A DNA stretch of 41,005 nucleotides, taken from contig CAYPWJ010000012.1 of the NCBI GenBank assembly GCA_964414415.1, positions 1-41,005 on the forward strand, in the 5' to 3' direction. This document shows, piece by piece, positions 7,842 through 16,225 of this stretch. Every line of letters starts with the position of its first letter. Positions within the stretch are counted from its first letter, which is position 1. The translations under genes were made by a program, and so were the position numbers. The DNA comes from CAZESS01 sp964414415 (GTDB lineage Archaea > Thermoplasmatota > E2 > UBA202 > DSCA01). The notes under the pieces are model-generated. The model was not told the DNA's origin. It searched no databases and was given only the letters and a program-made list of their open reading frames with translations.

Positions 7842-7859
7842 ATTTGCATGATTTGCATG
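7842..7859. repeat. Tandem ATTTGCATG repeat upstream of the peptidase TATA box
   Basis: ATTTGCATG occurs twice head to tail (7842-7850 and 7851-7859). A related TTTGCAT lies at 7816-7822, in the peptidase leader. The pair abuts the TATA box of the C25 peptidase on its upstream side, where archaeal activators bind, and lies between the divergent peptidase and tldD genes. Confidence 0.5.
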
Positions 7860-7914
7860 GGGTGCATCCGGGGCAAAAACATTAACTACGCCGACCTCGT
7901 TGCCTCTGCATCCC

Positions 7915-9306
7915 ATGATCGACGAAGACCTCGCCCTGCACGCCCTGGAACACGCCTCAGCCGCGGCATACGCTGAAGCCCGCGTCGAGGAGACAACCGG
8001 CACCAGCGTCATGCTTTCCAACGGCCAGGTAGAGGGAGCCGAGGAAAGCGAACAGCGCGGCCTCTCCTTACGCGCACTCGTCGACGGAGCAATGGGCTTC
8101 GCCGCCACCAACACCCTGACGCGGGAGACAGCCAGGGAAACAGCGGCGCGGGCCGTCCGGGACGCCCGGCGGCAGCATCCACGACAGCCGATCTCGCTCG
8201 CCGGGCATTCCGGGGCGACAGCCCGCTGGGAGGTCTCCATGCAGCAGGAGTTACCCGACTGGGATGACACGATAGCCTTCCTGCAGGCACTGGACGACAG
8301 GGCTGCAGAGCGCACCGTCTCCCGTCTTTTCTCCTACGAGGATGCCGTCTCCCGCCGTTATTTCTGCAACACCGAGGGCGCCGCCGTCACGTCGTCGCTC
8401 CCGCGGCTGTCTCTCCACTATCTCGTCACCGTCGCGCGCGACGGCGAGACCGAGCAGATGAACCGGCAGTTCGGCAGCACCGGCGGCTGGGAACAGGCAG
8501 CCGGATGGAACGTCCCCGGCACCCTGGACCACGACGTCGATTTCCTCCACCGGCTCCTCAGGGAGGGGCAGACGCCGCCGGGGGGCACCCTCGACATGGT
8601 CGTCGCTCCCTACGTATCCGGCATCATCGCCCACGAGTCCTGCGGCCATCCATTCGAGGCGGACCGCATCCTCGGGCGGGAGGCCGCCCAGGCCGGCACC
8701 TCCTTCGTCGCCCCAGACATGCAGGGCACCCGCATCGGCAGCCCCGCCGTGTCGGTCGTCGACGACCCGACCATCCCCAACAGCTACGGCCACTACCGAT
8801 ACGACGACGAGGGTGTCCCGGCTGGACACCGACACCTCATCCGCGACGGCGTCATCAACAGCTTCCTGCACAACCGGGAGACCGCCAGCAGGATGGACAC
8901 CCGTAGCAACGGAGCCGCCCGCGCATCGGCCTACAGCCGGGAGCCCATCGTCCGGATGGCCAACACCTACATCGAGCCAGGCGACCACACGCTGGAGGAA
9001 CTCATCGAGGACGTCGACCGCGGCATCTACATGGCCACCTTCATGGAATGGAACATCGACGACCGCCGGTACAACCAGAAATACGTCGGCGAGGAAGCCT
9101 ACGCCATCGAAGACGGCTCCATCACGCATCCCGTCCGCCATCCAGCCCTCGAGATCACCACGCCTTCCTTCTACCAGTCGGTCGACGCAGTCGGCGACAC
9201 CCTCCAGCTGTACCCGGCCACCTGCGGCAAGGGAGACCCCATGCAGCCCATCCCCGTCACCACCGGCGGCCCGTCACTCCGCCTCAGGGAGGTGCGCATC
9301 CAATGA
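7915..9306 (+). CDS. tldD: TldD family metalloprotease
   Basis: A 463-residue cytoplasmic protein of the TldD/PmbA family. The zinc-binding HExxxH motif is intact in GIIAHESCGHPFEAD (His 240, Glu 241, His 245 from this start), and the downstream conserved Cys in PATCGKGDPMQ near residue 440 is also present. In characterised systems TldD is the catalytic half of a heterodimer with TldE that degrades unfolded or modified peptides. The next gene is tldE and overlaps by ATGA, so the two are made together. I place the start at the ATG at 7915; a TTG five codons upstream is possible but less likely. No peptide precursor gene is visible nearby. No strong TATA box could be assigned. Confidence 0.92.
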   Translation: MIDEDLALHALEHASAAAYAEARVEETTGTSVMLSNGQVEGAEESEQRGLSLRALVDGAMGFAATNTLTRETARETAARAVRDARRQHPRQPISLAGHSGATARWEVSMQQELPDWDDTIAFLQALDDRAAERTVSRLFSYEDAVSRRYFCNTEGAAVTSSLPRLSLHYLVTVARDGETEQMNRQFGSTGGWEQAAGWNVPGTLDHDVDFLHRLLREGQTPPGGTLDMVVAPYVSGIIAHESCGHPFEADRILGREAAQAGTSFVAPDMQGTRIGSPAVSVVDDPTIPNSYGHYRYDDEGVPAGHRHLIRDGVINSFLHNRETASRMDTRSNGAARASAYSREPIVRMANTYIEPGDHTLEELIEDVDRGIYMATFMEWNIDDRRYNQKYVGEEAYAIEDGSITHPVRHPALEITTPSFYQSVDAVGDTLQLYPATCGKGDPMQPIPVTTGGPSLRLREVRIQ

Positions 9307-10664
9307 CGATGAACGAGACAGCATACGCGGTCGACGCGGCACAGCAGGCAGGCATGGAGGACGCCGTCGCCCGGCTGGAAGCACGACGGGAGGCACAGGT
9401 CAAGTTCCACGACAGCGACATCTCAATCGTCAAGGAATGGCAGCACCGGCAGCTCAGGCTCTTCATGGCCACCGGCAAAAAAGCCCTGCAGCTCACCCTC
9501 GAAAACCCCGGCAGGCAGGCGATTCAAACAGCGATAACACGCGGCGCAGCCGTCATCCCGATGCTCTCACCGAAAGACCACTACCACGGCATCGGCAGCC
9601 AGCGGAGCACCCCGGGCGACGCCACCCGCTACGACGACACCGTCGTCGACACCGGGCCGCTCGTCGCCATCGCAGGAGGCGCCATCGACCAGGCCACCGC
9701 CACCGCCGACACCGCAGCCGGCGTGCTCTCCACCGGGACCACCCACGTCGAGCTCGCCTCGTCGGAGGACATCCAGGCGAGCGACGACAACAGCTGGGCG
9801 ACGCTGTCCATCCGGGCATTCAAGGACGACGGGTCAGGCCACGCGGTGAGATGCGCCCGCACGCTGGACGAGCTAGAGCGAGACGCCGGTGAGGCTGCAG
9901 CACGGGACGCCCGCCGGGCACGACACCCCCGGCAGGGAAAACGCGGGACCTACGACGTCATCTTCACCGGCATGGCCTTCGCAAACCTCATGCAGCACGT
10001 CGCCACCGCTGCGTCAGCGTTCTACGTCGACGCCGGCCTCTCCTTCCTCGCCGGCGAACAGGGAAACAGGGTTGGCAGCGAATGCCTCACCATACAGGAC
10101 AGCGGCATCCACCCCGACGGCATCGCATCCCGTGGCTTCGACGACGAAGGCATCGCAACCGGCGAAACCACCATTATCGACCACGGACGCCTCGCCTCAT
10201 ATCTCCACAACACCTCCACCGCCCGGCAGCACGACACCGCCACGACCGGCAACGCAGGCCTCACCGCGCCGCATCCATGGAACGTCATCGTCTCCCCCGG
10301 AAACGCGACGCTGAAGGAAATGATACACGGCGTCGACCACGGCCTGCTCGTCACCAACACATGGTACGCCCGCTTCCAGAACCATCGCACCGGCGACTTC
10401 TCCACGATCCCGCGCGATGCGGCCATCCTGATAGACAACGGCGAACTCGGCCGCGCCGTCACAGGCATCCGCATCAGCGACCGCCTGCCACGCATCCTCA
10501 ACAGCGTCGACATGCTCACCCGGGAGCAGCGCCAGATACACTGGTGGGAGGTCGACACACCGGTGTTCACGCCGGCGGCCCTCGTCCGCGACGTCCCCGT
10601 CACCCGGTCGTTCCAGCCGGCGGCAGCGCACGCCGGCGAAAAAAATGAAACCCATAAAAATTAG
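9303..10664 (+). CDS. pmbA: TldE/PmbA family subunit
   Basis: A 453-residue protein of the TldE (PmbA) family, the non-catalytic partner of TldD. It has the family architecture and length, with conserved stretches such as ASRGFDDEGIATGETTIIDHG and GNATLKEMIHGVDHGLLVT, and it lacks an HExxxH motif, as expected for TldE. Its ATG overlaps the TGA of tldD by 4 nt. The long open frame continues upstream inside tldD, but that part is out of the family alignment and is an antiframe shadow. The C-terminal tail ends in a charged stretch rich in Lys and Asn. The following intergenic region is AT-rich. Confidence 0.88.
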   Translation: MTMNETAYAVDAAQQAGMEDAVARLEARREAQVKFHDSDISIVKEWQHRQLRLFMATGKKALQLTLENPGRQAIQTAITRGAAVIPMLSPKDHYHGIGSQRSTPGDATRYDDTVVDTGPLVAIAGGAIDQATATADTAAGVLSTGTTHVELASSEDIQASDDNSWATLSIRAFKDDGSGHAVRCARTLDELERDAGEAAARDARRARHPRQGKRGTYDVIFTGMAFANLMQHVATAASAFYVDAGLSFLAGEQGNRVGSECLTIQDSGIHPDGIASRGFDDEGIATGETTIIDHGRLASYLHNTSTARQHDTATTGNAGLTAPHPWNVIVSPGNATLKEMIHGVDHGLLVTNTWYARFQNHRTGDFSTIPRDAAILIDNGELGRAVTGIRISDRLPRILNSVDMLTREQRQIHWWEVDTPVFTPAALVRDVPVTRSFQPAAAHAGEKNETHKN

Positions 10665-10728
10665 ATAATTTATTACCTTGTTATATATAATATACACTGC
10701 TATAGAGAACCATCGCTTTCATATATGA

Positions 10729-10741
10729 AAATATTTTAATA
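10729..10741 (+). promoter_or_regulatory. Probable TATA promoter of the beta-helix surface gene
   Basis: AAATATTTTAATA is centred about 44 nt upstream of the ATG at 10779, predicting a leader of about 18 nt that includes the GAGGAGG ribosome-binding site. Other TATA-like runs (10681-10692 and 10720-10726) lie in the same AT-rich gap of about 110 nt, so the exact element is uncertain. Confidence 0.4.
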
Positions 10742-10778
10742 ACAAATGGTTAATATGCCTGACAGCGAGGAGGAAAAA

Positions 10779-12689
10779 ATGCACACATATGTCTCACCAG
10801 ATAGCACCGGCTTTCCCGCGGGAAAAAAGACCATCATCCTCGGAGCAGCAGCCATTGTAGCCATAGCGCTGCTGGCGTTCGGGGCAGCGCAGGCAGACGC
10901 GGCAGGGACCACCTACACCGTTGACGATGAGAGTGGGCACGGAGACTATGATGCTATCCAAGCGGCGATTGACAACGCCGACGAGAACGATACCATCAAG
11001 GTCGAACCCGGCGAGTACCGGGAAAGCCTGGAGGTGAATAAATCCTTGAAGATCGTTGGCGACCCGGTTATCGATGCGCAGGGCAGCGAGTACGGCATCC
11101 ATGTCAAGGCGAATGACACCCTGCTCCAGAATTATACCTTCTACAACTATACCACGGCCGGTATCTATGTCCAGAACGATACCTGCCGGCTGCACAACGT
11201 GACCATCGATAACTGCACGGTTACCAATAGCACCTATAACGTGGGAGCCTACGGCATCCGTTTCGATGGCGTTACAGACAGCTGGATAAACAACAGCGTT
11301 GCCCGGAATCACACCGCAGACACGGCCAGAGGAATTTATATTGAAGATTCTGACTATAACAAATTGACTAATAACAGAGTGCATAAAAATTCCTACGGGA
11401 TAGGCCTTGAAAGGGCAAAATATAATGATATTTGCAATAATAAAGTGTACAGGAATAGCCACACAGGTATAAATGCCGCTGACTCCACCGATAATGATAT
11501 TTTGCTAAATGAAATATACAAGAATTCCAATATTGGCATACATATCACATATAGCCCTGAGGTCAATATCACCGCTAACTTAGTGGAAAATAACGAACAT
11601 GGGATTTTACTAGATCCTTCCGACCAAGATAATATACAATCCAACACTATTAAAAATAATTACGATGTCGGTATCTCGCTGGATACATCTGAAGGTAATA
11701 GAGTTGCCAACAATACGCTATCCAATCCGAATTTTGATTTATCCGTTACTGGGAGTCCGGATAACGTCTTCAGCAATAACACGTTTTCATCGTATCCGAC
11801 GGCGGCGAGCTTTACCTACAGCGGAGGCTTCCAGGTGAGCGGCGTCGACGATCCGCCTGCCGTGCCTGCCGATGTGGTAAATATATCGAAATTCCTGGAT
11901 ATAACCGGTACCTGTTCCTGGCTGAACGTGACCTTCCACTACCGGGACAGCGACCTCCAGACAGCCGGAAGGAGCTTCCCCGCCGACGAGGCAGGCATGA
12001 CCATCTGGAAGCACGACGGCAGCTGGGACAGCAGCGATACATGGTGTGCAGGTCGTGGTGTCAACCCGGCGGCCAACGAGATATGGGCCAACATCACGTC
12101 CATCGGTAGCGTGTTTGCTCCGCTGCAGGATACCTACAACTATACCCTCGACCTCTACCACAACGGGACAGGCGTCAACTATGTCTCCATGCCGCCGATC
12201 GACTCAGGCATCGACCGGGCGAGCGACCTCGTCGCACACATCAACCAGTTCTCGGCGGGTGTATGCAGCTATGTCAGCTACTGGGACAAAGACGACCAGC
12301 GCTACTATAGCTACGTGCCCGGCAGCGGCGGGTCCGATTTTGCCGTTGAGCCGGGTAGAGGCTACGTTGTATGGGTGAAATCCAACGTGTCGGTCTCCAT
12401 CCGCGGTCCGCTTCTCCGTCCCGACGTCGACATTCCGCTGCGTGACGGCTACAGCCTTGTGGGATGGACGGCTGCTGAGAACGCCAAGGCCGACGCGGTA
12501 GCTGACGCCGTCTCCAGGTGTGTCAAAATATCGAAATACAACGCCTCATCGCAGCGGTGGCTGCCCGAATACGTCGATGGGATCCCGGTTTCGGCTAACT
12601 TCCAGATAACCATGGATGACGCGGTGTTTGTCTTCAGGGCTGACGCGTCCACCGTGGCTGACTGGCACGGGGGAACCGGTAAAAGCTAG
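10779..12689 (+). CDS. Secreted parallel beta-helix (NosD-like) protein
   Basis: A 636-residue exported protein. The ATG at 10779 is chosen over one at 10746 because GAGGAGG lies 6 nt upstream of it. A signal peptide (about 15-43) precedes an entry motif GDYDAIQAAIDNADENDTIKV, which starts the pectate-lyase/NosD parallel beta-helix of repeats such as NDILLNEIYKNSNIGIHI, to about residue 340. The C-terminal part (about 365-636) contains two copies of a sandwich-like module typified by NYVSMPPIDSG...GRGYVVWVKS and YSLVGWTAAENAKA...DDAVFVFRA. Many NxS/T sequons indicate an N-glycosylated surface protein. Polysaccharide binding or cleavage is typical of such helices, but no catalytic residues can be named. 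Positions 11330-11760 are strikingly AT-rich compared with both ends of the gene. Confidence 0.8.
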   Translation: MHTYVSPDSTGFPAGKKTIILGAAAIVAIALLAFGAAQADAAGTTYTVDDESGHGDYDAIQAAIDNADENDTIKVEPGEYRESLEVNKSLKIVGDPVIDAQGSEYGIHVKANDTLLQNYTFYNYTTAGIYVQNDTCRLHNVTIDNCTVTNSTYNVGAYGIRFDGVTDSWINNSVARNHTADTARGIYIEDSDYNKLTNNRVHKNSYGIGLERAKYNDICNNKVYRNSHTGINAADSTDNDILLNEIYKNSNIGIHITYSPEVNITANLVENNEHGILLDPSDQDNIQSNTIKNNYDVGISLDTSEGNRVANNTLSNPNFDLSVTGSPDNVFSNNTFSSYPTAASFTYSGGFQVSGVDDPPAVPADVVNISKFLDITGTCSWLNVTFHYRDSDLQTAGRSFPADEAGMTIWKHDGSWDSSDTWCAGRGVNPAANEIWANITSIGSVFAPLQDTYNYTLDLYHNGTGVNYVSMPPIDSGIDRASDLVAHINQFSAGVCSYVSYWDKDDQRYYSYVPGSGGSDFAVEPGRGYVVWVKSNVSVSIRGPLLRPDVDIPLRDGYSLVGWTAAENAKADAVADAVSRCVKISKYNASSQRWLPEYVDGIPVSANFQITMDDAVFVFRADASTVADWHGGTGKS

Positions 12690-12693
12690 CGGA

Positions 12694-12715
12694 TCTTTTT
12701 CCTCTTTTTCTTTTT
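12694..12715 (+). terminator. T-tract terminator after the beta-helix gene
   Basis: Three T5 runs (TTTTTCCTCTTTTTCTTTTT) begin a few bases after the TAG stop, an archaeal-style terminator separating this gene from the surface cluster that follows. Confidence 0.6.
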
Positions 12716-12741
12716 GCTGTATACCGCGGCGAAAAAGAAGG

Positions 12742-12750
12742 ATTTATATG
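12742..12750 (+). promoter_or_regulatory. TATA box of the PGF-CTERM protein gene
   Basis: ATTTATATG predicts a transcript start near 12771. That leaves an 18-nt leader with GGAGG ending 6 nt before the ATG at 12789. Confidence 0.5.
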
Positions 12751-12788
12751 TGTCGAGTGTCTATCTTGGTATGCGCTGGAGGACGAAG

Positions 12789-13571
12789 ATGACGTGGCGC
12801 CGTAGACCGTGTGCACTGATGCTTGCGGCGGTTTTTTGTGCCGCTGCCCTCGTCGTGGCGGCCTGTCCCTGCAGGGTGGCTGCCGACGACAATCCCCTGG
12901 TCATCTATGGAGATATAACCTATCGTGGCCGGTCGCTGTCTGCTGTTGACGTCGAGGCGACCAACACCCGGACCGGTGACACTCTGCCTGGTGAGATAAG
13001 CAGCGGCGGGTACACGGTCACGTTTGGCGGGCCGGGCCATGAATGGGAGGTCGGTGACACGATCCATATCGTTGCTCGTGGCACAGGCCGGTATGCCGCG
13101 CTCAGGGCGGAGGCGAGCTATGAGATAGCGGATGGTGAGCCGGAGGAGATAGATCTGGAGCTTCATCTCATGATTGATGCCTCGGTGAGCTATACACCTG
13201 AGGGGCCCCGGGCTGGCGAGAACGTGTCGTTTGCTGCTGCTCCATACCGGCAGATCACGAACTACAGCTGGGAGATGGGCGACGGCACTGTGGCATATGG
13301 AAAAAACGTCACCTATGTGTATAGGTCGCCGGGGAATTACACGGTTACGCTTACCGTGGCTGCTGGCGCCGTGGAAACATCGGATACGGCGACGGTGGCT
13401 GTCAGGGCTGCGGATCAGAACGATAGCGGGAACGATACCGGGAACGGCTCCGATGACGGTCCCGGTGGCGGGGATGAGGGGGGAGGAAACGGGATGCCCG
13501 GGTTTGTGCTGGCTGTGGCCTGTGTCGCTTTCCTGGCGGTTGTTGTCACAAGGTTTAAAAGAAAGGCATAG
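12789..13571 (+). CDS. PKD-domain surface protein with PGF-CTERM-like sorting tail
   Basis: A 260-residue exported protein. The ATG at 12789 has GGAGG just upstream; an ATG at 12771, at the predicted transcript start, is an alternative. The N-terminal signal peptide is followed by a carboxypeptidase-regulatory-like beta domain (GGYTVTFGGPGHEWEVGDTI), then a PKD domain (NYSWEMGDGTVAYG). A flexible Asp/Gly/Asn-rich linker follows, then a tail NGMPGFVLAVACVAFLAVVV ending in FKRKA. MPGF plus a hydrophobic helix plus a basic end is the pattern of the PGF-CTERM signal, which archaeosortase ArtA processes in haloarchaea before lipid attachment. No archaeosortase gene is in the window. It is followed 2 nt later by the dockerin gene starting with GTG, so they form an operon. 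The N-terminal domain recurs in the next two genes. Confidence 0.75.
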   Translation: MTWRRRPCALMLAAVFCAAALVVAACPCRVAADDNPLVIYGDITYRGRSLSAVDVEATNTRTGDTLPGEISSGGYTVTFGGPGHEWEVGDTIHIVARGTGRYAALRAEASYEIADGEPEEIDLELHLMIDASVSYTPEGPRAGENVSFAAAPYRQITNYSWEMGDGTVAYGKNVTYVYRSPGNYTVTLTVAAGAVETSDTATVAVRAADQNDSGNDTGNGSDDGPGGGDEGGGNGMPGFVLAVACVAFLAVVVTRFKRKA

Positions 13572-13573
13572 AT

Positions 13574-16135
13574 GTGAGGCCTGTGAAGCGAAGGATCGTT
13601 GTGTTCCTCGTTGCGGTTCTTTTCATGCTGGCGTTGACGCCACCCGGGAGGGCGCCTGACACCTACACGGTATACGTGTATGTCTCCCTGGACGGCGACC
13701 CGGTCAACGGCGCCAACGTCACTGTCACTCTCCTGGACAACGGCATTAGTGACCAGGCTGTTCAGTATGGCACTGACGGTGCCTACGCCGTCAACCTGGG
13801 CAATGACCCATATGCGGGTCACTGGGAGCATGGCGACCCGGTCGGGGCGGACGTCCGCTACGAGGTGGATGGAGACTGCTATGAGGCCGCCGACACGGCG
13901 TCGATCGACACGCAGGAGGGCTACACGTATTTCAATCTCTCTCTTGAGCCATGTCCCACTCATCGCTGTCCGGCGGCGCCGATGGATCCGTCTCCCGCCG
14001 ACGGGGCAGCGAACGTGAGCCGCAATCCGTCGCTCAGCGTCGATGCGTCCGATCCGGATGGCGACGCGATGACGATCCATTTTTATGATGACGCCACCGG
14101 TGACCTCATAGACAGCGTGAGCCTCTCGGGCAACGGCACCGCCACGGTGACGTGGCAAGACCTCGACTACGGCTCCACGTATTCCTGGTATGCAGCTGCA
14201 ACCGATGAATACTGCTCCACGGTGGTCACCTCGTCCTCCTGGCAGTTCACCACCGTGTCCAACTCCCCGCCGGGGACACCGTCTCTTTCCGGTCCGTCCT
14301 CCGGCCAGGTGGACAGCTCGTACACGTTTACCGCTGCAGCCGACGACCCGAACGGCGACGACGTCTCCTACCTGTTTGACTGGGGCGACGGCGGCACCTC
14401 CGGGTGGACCGGGCTGCATTCCTCCGGCGAGGAGGTCTCCGTCAGCCATACATGGGGCAGCCCCGGCAGCTACGAGGTACAGGTGAAAGCCAGAGACGCC
14501 GACGGGAAACAGAGCCAGTGGAGCGACACGCTGACCGTCTCAATTGTGCAGGAGTACACGCTCTCCACCACCGCCACGCCTCCAGAGGGTGGCACGATAT
14601 CGCTTGACCCCCCGGGCGGCAGATACGAGGCGGGGACATCGGTCACCGTCACCGCGACACCGGCCGCCGGCTACCGTTTCGACGGCTGGGCGGGAGCGCT
14701 CAACGGCTCTGACAACCCGGCTGTGGTGGTGATGGATGCAGATAAGAGCGTGGAAGCCTGCTTTGCTCGGAATACGCCTCCCGATGTCACCGTTACGTCT
14801 CCTGAGCCCGATGCCTACGTTGCCGGCGTGGTGACTGTCGCGGGGACAGCCAGCGACGTCGACGGCAACCAGACGCTGCAGCATGTGTCCATCCGGATAG
14901 ACAACGAGTCCTGGCAGCAGACGAACGGCAGTCTCACAGACTGGACATACAGCTGGGACACCTCCAGCTCTACAGATGGCAGCCATACGATAGCTGCCCG
15001 TGCGTATGATGGAGACAATTACTCCGCGGTCGCGCAGCGTGAGGTGTCCGTTGACAACACCCCGCCGTCCTCCGCCGTCGGCAAGATATCTCCATATATG
15101 CAGAATGCCACGCCCATCAATGCAACGGTGACCGTCGGCGACGACGGAGGCGGCGTCGGCGTGGGAGAAGTACGGTTCTACTATTCCTACAGCCCGGATA
15201 ACGAAAGCTACAGTGGATGGCAGCTCTACAGGAACAAAACCATACAGTGGGAGAACCGGTATAGCGTTCCTGACTGGCATCTGCAGTTCGACGCTCCCAA
15301 CGGGACGGGCTGGTACCGCCTGACGTCGGTCGCCATAGACCGGCTGGGCAACGTCGAGGGCTACGAGGTCGACGCCGAGGTGCACCTGGACATGGGGCTG
15401 ACACTGACGTTCGGGTCCCCGCAGCACGGCACCTGGATAGCTCCGTCCACCCCGGTCACCATAACCGCCACGGGCACCGATGCCATATATTACAGAATAT
15501 TAAACAACGACAGCTGGATACCGACGCCGGGCACCGCCCACGGCGAGGAAGGCAACTTTTCGGTCTACAACGACACATTCTCACTCGATGAATGCGGGGC
15601 GATAGAGGGAAACACCACCATCCAGTTCTACGGCACCGGCACCTCGATGCAGCGTGTCTCCTGCCGTGTCGACGCGACGCCACCGGTCAGCACATGCACA
15701 GGTGTTCCATTTCTCCACTGTGAATCCATGCCTCTGAACGCCTCTGCCACGGATACCGGGAGCGGCGTGGCCTCCCTGCGCCTGTACGCCAGGTACAGCG
15801 TGGACAACGAAAGCTGGGGTAACTGGACGCTGCAGGGAGAGGCGGACGACGCCTCGCACGTGTTCTCGCTCTCCGGGCGGGTGGGCTTCTACCGGGTCGC
15901 CGTGGCGGCCGTCGACTTCACCGGCAACGTCGAAACCCGGGCGGGTGGACAGACGGTGCGTCTTTTTTCTCCGGATATCAACGACGACGGCGTGGTCAAC
16001 GTCAATGACTTCGTCCGTGTCACGTCTCACTGGCAGGAGGCGCCACGCGAGGGCACCTACGCCATCGATCTCAACGGAGACGGCGCCATAGACGAGCTGG
16101 ATTTGTCGCTGGTCGACGAGCACTGGCTCAGATAG
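13574..16135 (+). CDS. Large secreted Ig/PKD protein ending in a type I-like dockerin
   Basis: An 853-residue exported protein beginning with a GTG two bases after the previous stop; AAAGG lies upstream. Domains in order: signal peptide (1-27); carboxypeptidase-regulatory-like domain (about 29-125); Fn3-like domain (about 135-230, with SDPDGDAMTIHFYDDATG); PKD domain (about 233-325, FDWGDGGTSGW); an InlB/Listeria-type beta repeat (about 328-398, YRFDGWAGALNGSD); several Ig-like domains to about 790; and a dockerin (about 799-853). The dockerin holds two calcium loops, DINDDGVVNVND and DLNGDGAIDELD, each followed by a short helix ending in HW. No enzyme domain was recognised. It has no membrane anchor, so the dockerin is the likely attachment point, to a cohesin on one of the downstream gene products. 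Confidence 0.82.
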   Translation: MRPVKRRIVVFLVAVLFMLALTPPGRAPDTYTVYVYVSLDGDPVNGANVTVTLLDNGISDQAVQYGTDGAYAVNLGNDPYAGHWEHGDPVGADVRYEVDGDCYEAADTASIDTQEGYTYFNLSLEPCPTHRCPAAPMDPSPADGAANVSRNPSLSVDASDPDGDAMTIHFYDDATGDLIDSVSLSGNGTATVTWQDLDYGSTYSWYAAATDEYCSTVVTSSSWQFTTVSNSPPGTPSLSGPSSGQVDSSYTFTAAADDPNGDDVSYLFDWGDGGTSGWTGLHSSGEEVSVSHTWGSPGSYEVQVKARDADGKQSQWSDTLTVSIVQEYTLSTTATPPEGGTISLDPPGGRYEAGTSVTVTATPAAGYRFDGWAGALNGSDNPAVVVMDADKSVEACFARNTPPDVTVTSPEPDAYVAGVVTVAGTASDVDGNQTLQHVSIRIDNESWQQTNGSLTDWTYSWDTSSSTDGSHTIAARAYDGDNYSAVAQREVSVDNTPPSSAVGKISPYMQNATPINATVTVGDDGGGVGVGEVRFYYSYSPDNESYSGWQLYRNKTIQWENRYSVPDWHLQFDAPNGTGWYRLTSVAIDRLGNVEGYEVDAEVHLDMGLTLTFGSPQHGTWIAPSTPVTITATGTDAIYYRILNNDSWIPTPGTAHGEEGNFSVYNDTFSLDECGAIEGNTTIQFYGTGTSMQRVSCRVDATPPVSTCTGVPFLHCESMPLNASATDTGSGVASLRLYARYSVDNESWGNWTLQGEADDASHVFSLSGRVGFYRVAVAAVDFTGNVETRAGGQTVRLFSPDINDDGVVNVNDFVRVTSHWQEAPREGTYAIDLNGDGAIDELDLSLVDEHWLR

Positions 16136-16156
16136 AGAAGAGCTAAAAATATAGAA

Positions 16157-16167
16157 ATTTATATAAA
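16157..16167 (+). promoter_or_regulatory. TATA box of the giant dockerin protein gene
   Basis: ATTTATATAAA lies in an AT-rich 90-nt gap. The predicted transcript start near 16188 gives a leader of about 38 nt ending in a strong ribosome-binding site. Confidence 0.55.
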
Positions 16168-16212
16168 GAATGAGTATATTCCTTACTAACAAATATGCGG
16201 ATGCATAAAAAT

Positions 16213-16220
16213 AAGGAGGA
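16213..16220 (+). promoter_or_regulatory. Strong ribosome-binding site of the giant gene
   Basis: AAGGAGGA is a near-perfect Shine-Dalgarno sequence, 5 nt before the ATG at 16226. It is the strongest in the window and it fixes the start of the 3558-codon gene. Confidence 0.7.
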
Positions 16221-16225
16221 ATAAA

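Noticed and set aside
10665..10778. Insertion-sequence remnant in the AT-rich gap after tldE
   Set aside because: Only promoter-like AT runs are visible; no terminal inverted repeats, target duplication or transposase fragment.
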